Assembly: GCF_003576455.2 (NCBI RefSeq)
Contig: NZ_CP032869.1
Span: forward strand, 5,952,001-6,016,000
Origin: Mucilaginibacter celer
Lineage (GTDB): Bacteria > Bacteroidota > Bacteroidia > Sphingobacteriales > Sphingobacteriaceae
Length of the DNA: 64,000 bases
Reading direction: 5' to 3'
Part shown: in pieces, positions 15,837 through 23,544 of the stretch
Numbering within the stretch: position 1 is the stretch's first letter
Layout of the letters: the number at the start of each line of letters is the position of its first letter
Translations under genes and position numbers: made by a program
Notes under the pieces: model-generated
Database searches by the model: none
Seen by the model: only the letters and a program-made list of their open reading frames with translations
What the model was told of the DNA's origin: nothing

Positions 15837-15900
15837 GCCATTGCGCATGAGCAGGCCCGCCCCCTGTATAGTTCGCGATTGCTTCATACCTCGCAATGGC
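15837..15900. repeat. Deleted copy of the CATTGCGAGG hairpin family
   Basis: Ends GCCATTGCG / CGCAATGGC are perfect 9-bp inverted repeats. The right arm (TTCGCGATTGCTTCATACC) and the CCCTGTATAG core are present, but most of the left arm is missing. It looks like a deletion derivative. Confidence 0.65.
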
Positions 15901-16001
15901 ATTTTGAGTCAAATTCCCCCCTTATCAATGAAATCTATCTGCTGTTTAAACACCAATTTGTAACATTTATACCTTTGAACTAAATGTTTACTATTAGTGT
16001 T

Positions 16002-16009
16002 TAACTTTG
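16002..16009 (+). promoter_or_regulatory. Candidate -7 element of the MBL hydrolase gene
   Basis: TAACTTTG matches the Bacteroidota TAnnTTTG -7 consensus, 28-35 bp before the chosen start. A second match, TACCTTTG, lies at 15970-15977. Neither has a clear -33 box at ideal distance. Confidence 0.35.
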
Positions 16010-16036
16010 ATAAGCTTACATAAAAACCACTTACTG

Positions 16037-16714
16037 ATGAAAACTACGTATTACGGCCAATCGGCCCTGATGATTGAAGCAAGCGGAAAAAAACTGCTTT
16101 TTGATCCTTTTATATCTCCAAATCCATTAGCTAAAGATATCGATATCCACAGCCTGAAGCCTGATTATATCCTGGTATCGCATGGCCACGGCGATCACGT
16201 TGCCGATTTGTTAGCGATTGCCCAAAGCAGCGGTGCCAAGGTAATTTGCATCGCCGAAATTGCCGGATGGTTGGGCAGCAAAGGGATTGAAAATGTACAC
16301 GGTATGAATATTGGCGGCGGTTTTAACTTTGATTTTGGCAGGGTTAAAATGGTTAACGCCGTACATTCAAGCACTTTGCCTGATGGCTCGCCAGGTGGTA
16401 ACCCTGCAGGTTTCCTGATTTTTGCCGAAGGCAAGGTTGTTTATTTTGCAGGTGATACCGCGCTTACTTACGATATGAAATTATTGGCAGATGATAACCT
16501 GGATTGGGCTTTCCTTCCTATCGGCGATAATTACACTATGGGCGCTGATGACGCTATCAAAGCCGCGGCCTTTATCAACTGTAAAAACATTATCGGCGTA
16601 CATTACGATTCGTTCCCGGTAATTGAAATTAATAAAGATGAGGTTGCAGCGAAATTTGTTAAAGCAGGGCTGAATTTGAAGTTGCCTGCAATTGGTGAGA
16701 CTATTGAGTTGTAA
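16037..16714 (+). CDS. UPF0173 metal-dependent hydrolase (metallo-beta-lactamase fold)
   Basis: A 225-residue protein starting at the internal ATG 16037 (MKTTYYGQSALMIEASGKK), which matches the family N-terminus better than the upstream start. The metal-binding motif HGHGDH is at residues 49-54 and further ligands follow in FAGDTALTYD and IIGVHYDSFP. UPF0173 proteins are cytosolic hydrolases of unknown substrate, related to UlaG-type lactonases. It converges on glgC with a perfect bidirectional terminator between them. Confidence 0.92.
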   Translation: MKTTYYGQSALMIEASGKKLLFDPFISPNPLAKDIDIHSLKPDYILVSHGHGDHVADLLAIAQSSGAKVICIAEIAGWLGSKGIENVHGMNIGGGFNFDFGRVKMVNAVHSSTLPDGSPGGNPAGFLIFAEGKVVYFAGDTALTYDMKLLADDNLDWAFLPIGDNYTMGADDAIKAAAFINCKNIIGVHYDSFPVIEINKDEVAAKFVKAGLNLKLPAIGETIEL

Positions 16715-16734
16715 ACTCATAGTATAACCCAATA

Positions 16735-16829
16735 CGTTATTGCGAGGCACGAAGCAATCGCACGGATGCCGAGCGGCCGTGCACATCCGCCTTGTACAGT
16801 TCGCGATTGCTTCGTACCTCGCAATGACG
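16735..16829. repeat. CATTGCGAGG hairpin family (copy, convergent gap)
   Basis: 95-bp hairpin: left arm GTTATTGCGAGGCACGAAGC then AATCGCAC, loop with CCTTGTACAG, right arm TTCGCGATTGCTTCGTACCTC then GCAATGACG truncated to its core here. It sits just after the MBL hydrolase stop. Confidence 0.85.
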
Positions 16830-16850
16830 ACTATAAGAGGAATGCTTTAC

Positions 16851-16888
16851 AAATAACAAAGGCCCGAAATATCGGGCCTTTGTTATTT
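16851..16888. terminator. Bidirectional terminator between MBL hydrolase and glgC
   Basis: Perfect 17-bp stem AAATAACAAAGGCCCGA / TCGGGCCTTTGTTATTT with a 4-base AATA loop. The AT-rich outer stem supplies U-rich tails in both directions. It lies between two converging genes. Confidence 0.85.
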
Positions 16889-17001
16889 GGTACCACCTGA
16901 ATCTAAATTTCAAACTCAGAACTCACATCCTCGTCTTTATTGTGGTATATTCTTGTATTTTGAGCACCTAAAACAGTTCAAGCTTAATGCTGTAAAGTTG
17001 C

Positions 17002-18264
17002 TTAAATAACCGTGCCGCTTGGTATTATAGCGCGCTTTTTAACCACCACAATACCATCCTGTACGGTGTGCGTTCCATAGTCACCATCTTCCAGTTTTTC
17101 GCCGCAGTTAATAATTACATTATCGCCTATATATGTATTTTTATCGATAATGGCGTTTTTGATATGGCAATTATTACCGATACCCATAATTGGCGAAGCG
17201 CTTTCCTTCAGCTCGGCAATTTGCTCGAGGGTCTGGTAATTGTCGCTACCCATCACATAACAGTTTTCGATAATGGTACCCACGCCTATGCGTGTACGAA
17301 CGCCAATGATAGAATGCGTAATTTCTTTCGCACTTATGATACAACCATCCGCAACGATAGAGCTTTTAAGAGTTGTACCCGAGATTTTAGACGGCGGCAG
17401 CATGCGTGCACGCGTATAGATCGGGTTTTTATCAAACAGGTTAAATTTCGGGATATCGTCGGTTAAGCCAAGGTTGGCCTCAAAAAATGACGGGATGGTA
17501 CCGATATCTGTCCAGTAACCTTCATATTGATAGCTGGCTACACGATGGCCTTCGATGGATTGCGGGATTATCTCTTTACCAAAATCGGTACGTTCATTGC
17601 CTTCAAGCAATTCGTAAAGCAACTTACGGTTAAAGATGTAAATACCCATCGATGCCAGGTAAACACGACCTTCGGCTTCCATCTCGGGGCTAACCTCTGA
17701 TGCCCAGCTTTCAAAGTTGCTTTTCGGCTTTTCGATAAAGGCGGTGATCATCTTGTTTTCGTCGGTTTTCAGGATCCCGAAGCCCGGAACGTCGGCGGCA
17801 TCAACCGGAATGGTAGCTATCGAAATTTCGGCATTGGTTTCAATATGATGGTTAATCATATCTTCAAAATCCATCTGGTACAGCTGGTCGCCCGAGAGGA
17901 TGAGCACATACTCAAACTCGTGCACGGCCAGGTGATGCAAGCTTTGCCTAACGGCATCGGCCGTTCCCTGAAACCAGGTTACATTTGACGGTGTTTGCTC
18001 GGCGGCAAGGATATCAACAAAAGCATCGCTAAAGCTGCTGAAGTGATAGGTGTTTTTGATGTGTTTGTTTAGCGATGCCGAGTTAAACTGCGTAAGCACA
18101 TAAATACGAGTAATACCCGAGTGCAGGCAGTTTGAAATAGGAATATCCACCAAACGGTATTTGCCCCCTATTGGTACTGCCGGTTTCGACCGCGTAGCGG
18201 TAAGCGGTGATAAGCGGCTGCCCTGGCCGCCACCAAGCACAATGGAAATTACTTTAGATGTCAT
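17002..18264 (-). CDS. glgC: Glucose-1-phosphate adenylyltransferase
   Basis: A 420-residue enzyme making ADP-glucose from ATP and glucose 1-phosphate, the committed step of bacterial glycogen synthesis. It has the nucleotide-binding N-terminus VLGGGQGSRLSPLT, the substrate region KPAVPIGGKYRLVDIPISN, and a C-terminal left-handed beta-helix (hexapeptide repeats from about residue 290: GCIISAKEITHSIIG, GNNCHIKNAIIDKN). Its ATG overlaps the glgA stop by 4 bp (ATGA), so translation is coupled. Full length. Confidence 0.96.
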   Translation of the reverse strand: MTSKVISIVLGGGQGSRLSPLTATRSKPAVPIGGKYRLVDIPISNCLHSGITRIYVLTQFNSASLNKHIKNTYHFSSFSDAFVDILAAEQTPSNVTWFQGTADAVRQSLHHLAVHEFEYVLILSGDQLYQMDFEDMINHHIETNAEISIATIPVDAADVPGFGILKTDENKMITAFIEKPKSNFESWASEVSPEMEAEGRVYLASMGIYIFNRKLLYELLEGNERTDFGKEIIPQSIEGHRVASYQYEGYWTDIGTIPSFFEANLGLTDDIPKFNLFDKNPIYTRARMLPPSKISGTTLKSSIVADGCIISAKEITHSIIGVRTRIGVGTIIENCYVMGSDNYQTLEQIAELKESASPIMGIGNNCHIKNAIIDKNTYIGDNVIINCGEKLEDGDYGTHTVQDGIVVVKKRAIIPSGTVI

Positions 18265-19685
18265 ATAATTGGTTTTAAGCTTTTGTACAGATCAGTATAT
18301 TGCTGGGTTGAACGCGTCCACGAATAATCGAGCGCCATCATTTGTTTGCGTAATTGTTGTAGTTTATTGCCATCGTGATAAAGTTGTTTGGCCCTGAAAA
18401 CAGAGTGGCAGATGTCCTGAACATTATCCTGAACAAAACGGATTCCATAACCGCCCGCATCGCCAAAATCAATCACCGAATCTTTTAATCCGCCGGTTGC
18501 GCGTACAATAGGTAAAGTACCGTAACGCAGGGCGTATAACTGGTTAAGGCCGCAAGGCTCAACACGCGATGGCATCAGCAGGAAATCGGCCCCGGCATAA
18601 ATCTGGTGGGCCAGTGATTCGTCGTAGCCAATAAATACGGCGCAATGTTCGGCATATTTATTTTTCAGTTTAAGCAGCTCAAGTTCTGTTTCCTTATCGC
18701 CGGTACCTAAAATTAAAAAGTTTATCTCGCCCTCATTTTCAAGCAGGCTGCGCTCAATGGCTTTGGCCAGCAAATCAGCACCTTTTTCAACCACCAACCG
18801 GCCGATGAAAGTAAACAGCGGTTTTTCAGGGTCGAGTTCAAAACGTTGGCAAAGCGTTTCCTTATTAGCCCTTTTACCTTTGGCCAATGTGCGTGCGGTA
18901 TACTTTGCGGCTATCATGGCATCGGTTTGCGGATTCCAAACGTCGGTATCAATTCCGTTCATGATGCCTGTGCCTTTACCACGCTCGGTGTAAAAGAGGT
19001 ATTCGAGCCCGTTGGAGTTGTAGGTAAGCTCTTCAAGATAACTTGGCGACACTGTGGTATAGCGCCAGCTGCATTTTACAGCGGCAGCTAATGGATTAAT
19101 GCCCCCCGCCCAATCAAGCAAACCGGTTTTGGTAAGGTCGATCTCGGGCAGTAGTGAAAGCTTATCCCAGCCAAAAGCACCGTGGTACTGGCCGTTATGT
19201 ATGGTAAATACGGTTGGCACATTAGCTAACCTTGTATACAGTTTTGAGTGGTAAAGCAGAAAAGGCACTAAACCGGTGTGATGATCATGACAATGGATCA
19301 GATCGGGTGTTTGCTGCGAATAGCTGATCCAATCTAAAAATGCCAGTTGGTAGGCTATGAACTGTTCGCGCTCATCGGGGTAGCTGTAGATATTTTCCCT
19401 GTCAAGCAGGCCCGGAATTTTCACAAGGTAAAGTTCAAAACCAAGCTTGTTGGTTTTTTCTTTCAGAATTTCGAAGAAGTAACGCTTGTTGCCGAGCAAA
19501 GTTGCCGCGGCAAATACGGTTTCAAATTCGTTCTCCCGGGTAAACTTACGGTCGTAAAAAGGCAGTACAACAGCAGCCTGCAAACCCGCAAGGTTCTGGT
19601 ACTTAGGCAACGCGCCAACAACATCGCCCAGGCCGCCAACTTTGGCAACGGGATAACATTCGGCACTCAAATGGTATATTTTCAT
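18261..19685 (-). CDS. glgA: Glycogen synthase (ADP-glucose, GT5)
   Basis: A 474-residue GT5 glycosyltransferase that extends alpha-1,4-glucan from ADP-glucose. The N-terminal ADP-glucose site KVGGLGDVVGALPK is at about 16-29, and the C-terminal Rossmann domain has LLMPSRVEPCGLNQLYALRYGTLP, the nucleotide-binding and catalytic loop. It is the first gene of glgA-glgC; glgB, glgP and others are not in the window. A 281-bp gap separates it from the TonB receptor end. Confidence 0.95.
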   Translation of the reverse strand: MKIYHLSAECYPVAKVGGLGDVVGALPKYQNLAGLQAAVVLPFYDRKFTRENEFETVFAAATLLGNKRYFFEILKEKTNKLGFELYLVKIPGLLDRENIYSYPDEREQFIAYQLAFLDWISYSQQTPDLIHCHDHHTGLVPFLLYHSKLYTRLANVPTVFTIHNGQYHGAFGWDKLSLLPEIDLTKTGLLDWAGGINPLAAAVKCSWRYTTVSPSYLEELTYNSNGLEYLFYTERGKGTGIMNGIDTDVWNPQTDAMIAAKYTARTLAKGKRANKETLCQRFELDPEKPLFTFIGRLVVEKGADLLAKAIERSLLENEGEINFLILGTGDKETELELLKLKNKYAEHCAVFIGYDESLAHQIYAGADFLLMPSRVEPCGLNQLYALRYGTLPIVRATGGLKDSVIDFGDAGGYGIRFVQDNVQDICHSVFRAKQLYHDGNKLQQLRKQMMALDYSWTRSTQQYTDLYKSLKPII

Positions 19686-19919
19686 CCGGCTTTTATTGGC
19701 TCAATTTAAGCAAAGATTACCAAATGAGAAACCTGCGAGAATTAATATAGTTTTGAAAAATTTAGATTTAAACTACTGAAATTTTACTACCTATTGCCTG
19801 TTAAAGTTGTGATTTTAGCAGTTAAAATGACAAAATTTTATAAAGACGGGATGATGCCAAACGTTAGGAAAATGATGTAAAATGCTAATTTAACTTAATA
19901 CATTAAGGCATGGCCATTT

Positions 19920-19953
19920 AACCTTGCATCGGTTTGCAAACAGATGCAAGGTT
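19920..19953 (-). terminator. Stem-loop after the TonB receptor gene
   Basis: Perfect 11-bp stem AACCTTGCATC / GATGCAAGGTT around a 12-base loop, 14 bp beyond the receptor stop. The tract after the stem on the minus strand is only weakly U-rich (TTAAAT), so termination is likely but not certain. Confidence 0.55.
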
Positions 19954-19966
19954 ATTGCCGGTAAGG

Positions 19967-22357
19967 TTAAAACTCAAAAATAACCCCAAGCGTAGGCTGC
20001 ACATTGCCGCCATTGCGGTTGAGCAGTTTGGTTTGGATGCGGGATGGATCGCCGGGCTGATCCTGCAGTTTTCCGCCGGCGTCTTTTACCGGTACTACCA
20101 CCGCCTGTTCTTTATAGGTATGCGCTGTTAAATTCTGAATGTCGAAGTAAAAGTTGAAGGAGTAGTGCTTAAAATAGTATTTTTTATCAACCCTTGCATC
20201 CAGCTGGTAAAAGGGATCCAAAACCTGGCTGTTAAGCCGTGTATAATCAAATATTCCCTGCGGATAGGTGCTGTAATTTGCTTTGAGCGATGAAAGCTGC
20301 TGATCATAAGGTGTATAAGGGCTGCCGCCTGTAAACCTGAATTTTGCACCTATCTCCCAGTTCTTTTTAAGGATTTTACCGGCCGTCATGCTCAGGATGT
20401 AGCGGCTGTTCCATGATGATTGGATATAATTACCGTTTTTATTCTGGAACTCGCTTTTAAACAAGGTAAGGGCAAAAATACCGTAGAAGCCTTTGTTTAG
20501 CTTTTGTTGCGCGAAAAACTCCACGCCATAGCTGCGGCCATTGCTCTCGCCCACAACAGGGTTGTTGCCTATAACGCCAAAATCGGCACCAAGGTTAGCC
20601 AGGGGGATGGAATCATTCAACTGGCTGATAACGGGATAGTGCTTGTAGTATTTATAAAAACCTTCCACAGTAAAACGGGTGTTTTTGAAGGTATTGTACT
20701 CAAAACCAAGCACCAGTTGTTTGTTTTCGATATAGTTTACGTTACGGTTAACCAGTTGATTGGTGCTATCGCGATAGCCCATAACCGTATAGGCCGGAAG
20801 CTGGTAATAAATGCCGGTGTTAAAATTAATGCTGAACTGATCGCTTAGATTATAAGATGCCGAAAAACGCGGCGACAATGTTTTAGCCAGGTTATTCATC
20901 CGGCTTGAGTAATTGTTGGCATCCGCCCTTGCGCCCGCCGAAAGCGAGAGCTTGTTATTAAAAAACGACCTGCTGATTTGCGCAAACACATTATACTTGA
21001 AAAAGTTAATTTTTGATTGATAGATATGATTACCAAAGGGCAACAGGTTAAACGTATTGGTGCTGTATGATGCCGTTTCTTCGCCGGTGCCGAAATTTAT
21101 ACGATAGTTGCCCGCCTGCTCGGTATGTTCAAACCTGAATTTGTTTTCCGCTTCGGTTGAGCGGTAGTTGAGCGTTTGGCCTAAACTTTCGTTGTTATCC
21201 CTAAACTTTAGCGCCCCGTTATCCAGGTAGCTCCGGCTGATCACCAACTGCGAAAAACCGCGCTGCCCAAAATGTTTGTAAACCGCACCTACCGAATAGT
21301 TCTTTTGATCGTTGGTAGGGATGGTAGCCAAAATGTACTCGTTCTCTTCCGTTTTTTCGGTATTAAAGTTTAGTTTAAACTTATCCAGGGCGCCCAGGCC
21401 TATCAGCGTAAGTTCGTTTTTATTATCGAATTTGGTTTTAATTTTAAACTGAAAATCCTGGTAAGAGGGCAGAAATGGTAGTTTCAGTAATTTAAATAAG
21501 CCCTGGAGGTATGAGTAACGGTACGATGCCAGGTAGGTAGTTTTTGATCCCAGCGGTCCTTCAAGGGTAGCACCAAAATCGCTTGAGCCAACGGTAAGCG
21601 TAGCGCCCATGCGGTCGGAGCGGCCATTTTTTTGGTTAAACTCAAATACCGAGCTCAGGGCATTGCCCCGGTTTGAGGGAAACGCGCCCGAATAAAAATT
21701 AACCTCCTTTACAAAATCAACATTAATTAACCCAACCGGGCCGCCGGATGAGCCTTGTGTGGCAAAGTGGTTGATGTTGGGAATCTCGACCCCATCCAGG
21801 TAAAACCTGTTTTCGTTAGGCGCTCCTCCACGGATAATAATATCATTACGGAAACTTACCGGCGCGGCAACACCCGGTAACGACTGGATCACTTTCGAGA
21901 TATCGCGGTTACCGCCCGGGTTACGCTTTATTTCGGCCACGCCAATGCTGCGTAAGGATACCGGGCTTTCCAATGTTTTGTTGAGCCGGCTGCTGGCTGT
22001 AATTTTCACCTCGTTCAGGCTGGCTACATCTTCATCAAGGGCTATATCAATAATTGCCGGCTTAACGTTGTTCACCTGGATATCCAGCGAGGTTTTACTT
22101 TTAAAGCCGATTTTTGAAAACTGGAGCCCAAAATTGCCCGGCTTTAATTCGATAACGTAATTACCCAGCGAATCGGTAGTGGTGCCAATAGTTTGGTTGA
22201 TTACCTTAACCGTAACGCCAGGTATGGGTGTGTTTGACAAGCCACTGGTTACGGTACCTTTAATTTTTGCGGTTTGTGCATTGGCTGATAAACACATCAG
22301 CAGGATAAAAACACAAGCGAAGGCTGTTTTGGATATTATTGACAGAGGTTTATACAT
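19967..22357 (-). CDS. TonB-dependent receptor, outer-membrane beta-barrel family
   Basis: A 796-residue protein using the start at 22357, which gives a signal peptide ending CLSANAQT. A carboxypeptidase-regulatory-like domain (about 30-105, GTVTSGLSNTPIPGVTVKV) is followed by a plug (KVIQSLPGVAAPVSFRNDIIIRGG, about 150-175) and a barrel ending in LGVIFEF. The plug contains FYLDGVEIPNINHF, the usual TonB-receptor phrase. It follows an AraC regulator by 121 bp on the same strand, so they may be functionally linked. Ligand unknown. Confidence 0.92.
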   Translation of the reverse strand: MYKPLSIISKTAFACVFILLMCLSANAQTAKIKGTVTSGLSNTPIPGVTVKVINQTIGTTTDSLGNYVIELKPGNFGLQFSKIGFKSKTSLDIQVNNVKPAIIDIALDEDVASLNEVKITASSRLNKTLESPVSLRSIGVAEIKRNPGGNRDISKVIQSLPGVAAPVSFRNDIIIRGGAPNENRFYLDGVEIPNINHFATQGSSGGPVGLINVDFVKEVNFYSGAFPSNRGNALSSVFEFNQKNGRSDRMGATLTVGSSDFGATLEGPLGSKTTYLASYRYSYLQGLFKLLKLPFLPSYQDFQFKIKTKFDNKNELTLIGLGALDKFKLNFNTEKTEENEYILATIPTNDQKNYSVGAVYKHFGQRGFSQLVISRSYLDNGALKFRDNNESLGQTLNYRSTEAENKFRFEHTEQAGNYRINFGTGEETASYSTNTFNLLPFGNHIYQSKINFFKYNVFAQISRSFFNNKLSLSAGARADANNYSSRMNNLAKTLSPRFSASYNLSDQFSINFNTGIYYQLPAYTVMGYRDSTNQLVNRNVNYIENKQLVLGFEYNTFKNTRFTVEGFYKYYKHYPVISQLNDSIPLANLGADFGVIGNNPVVGESNGRSYGVEFFAQQKLNKGFYGIFALTLFKSEFQNKNGNYIQSSWNSRYILSMTAGKILKKNWEIGAKFRFTGGSPYTPYDQQLSSLKANYSTYPQGIFDYTRLNSQVLDPFYQLDARVDKKYYFKHYSFNFYFDIQNLTAHTYKEQAVVVPVKDAGGKLQDQPGDPSRIQTKLLNRNGGNVQPTLGVIFEF

Positions 22358-22478
22358 GATGTTTTTTGCAGGATATGTTGGTTTTATTTGCTCCATATAA
22401 ACAGGAAATATTTTGAGGCAAAAGTAGTGAGGTGTTTGGCTGGTAAGTCAGGAGCAATCAGGCAATTGTTAGCACAAA

Positions 22479-23432
22479 TCATTCAATAACAGGGTGTATA
22501 AATTTTTCGCGGTAACTTTTTGGTGTGAATTGGGTATGCTTTTTAAACAGCCGTGCAAAATAGGCCGAATTTTCAAAGCCAAGGATCCCGGCAATTTCCG
22601 ATATATTATGGTCGCTTTGTTTAAGCAGTACTTTGGCTTCTAAAATAAGTACATCGGTAATGTGCGCGGTAACCGGCTTGCCCGTACATTCCTTAACGCA
22701 TTTATTGAGGTGATTGGCTGTTATATTAAGCTGCCCGGCATAAAAAGCAGCCGACTTTTGCTGCCGGGCATTTAGCTTTACGCATTGTAAAAACCCCGCC
22801 GCAATAAGCTCGGGCGCTGAGTATGATTTAGACGGAGGCATTGAAACATACTGCCTTTTCATTTGAATGAGCAGCTGGCACAACAAAACGCCTATCATCC
22901 GCTGTTTATCGCCAAAATCGTTCAGGTGCTCCTCTTCAATTTGTGTAAGCAATTGTTGTACCCCGCCGCTTTCCTCTGCTGATAGCCTAATGAGCGGGTT
23001 AGCATCTGCCTGGAAAAAAGGAAGTTCATCAAGCGTGCTTTGATTTTTTAAAAACTGCAGGATAAAATCTTTATCAAAAATGCAATAATATCCCTCGGCA
23101 TCTTCGCTGCAGGCCTCAATTGCTTTGATACTTCCTGCTGCATAAAAGCAGATCATATTTGCGGTTATTTTAAAACGCTGCAAAGCATCGGTACGTACCA
23201 TCTGCCCTTTTTTCAGCCAGCAAAACTCATATACGGTACTCCGGGCCGGGTTGATGGGGAAGTTGATATGCCGCGCAAAATCCTCTATCCGCATAATGGC
23301 AAAGATATTATGCTCGGGGTAAAGGCCATCCGCACTGCGGGCTGCCTGTGATAATAACGGCACCGCTTCGCCCGACAGAAATTGCCTGAAAAACTGGTTG
23401 GGGTTTCGGTATGGGATGTTTTGTTTTTCCAT
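22479..23432 (-). CDS. AraC family transcriptional regulator
   Basis: A 317-residue regulator. The C-terminal 100 residues form the AraC double helix-turn-helix, with the first HTH near QKSAAFYAGQLNITANHLNKCVK and the signature second HTH in ISEIAGILGFENSAYFARLFKKHTQFTPKSYR. The N-terminal 200 residues resemble the cupin-like sensing domain, but the ligand is not apparent. It is 121 bp upstream of, and on the same strand as, the TonB receptor gene, so it may control it. GC and codon usage look like the neighbours. Confidence 0.92.
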   Translation of the reverse strand: MEKQNIPYRNPNQFFRQFLSGEAVPLLSQAARSADGLYPEHNIFAIMRIEDFARHINFPINPARSTVYEFCWLKKGQMVRTDALQRFKITANMICFYAAGSIKAIEACSEDAEGYYCIFDKDFILQFLKNQSTLDELPFFQADANPLIRLSAEESGGVQQLLTQIEEEHLNDFGDKQRMIGVLLCQLLIQMKRQYVSMPPSKSYSAPELIAAGFLQCVKLNARQQKSAAFYAGQLNITANHLNKCVKECTGKPVTAHITDVLILEAKVLLKQSDHNISEIAGILGFENSAYFARLFKKHTQFTPKSYREKFIHPVIE

Positions 23433-23544
23433 GGCGGGTTAAATAATGTTACCCTTACTAACATCATTTTTAATCCTGCTCGCGTTTTGCAAACGGGAGC
23501 AGGATTCTATAAAACTATTCCTCCCCCTTCAGGGGGCCGGGGGG

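Noticed and set aside
15296..15841. 181-residue minus-strand frame across the YbaB gene and a repeat
   Set aside because: Overlaps the well-supported YbaB gene and a hairpin repeat; composition is not protein-like.
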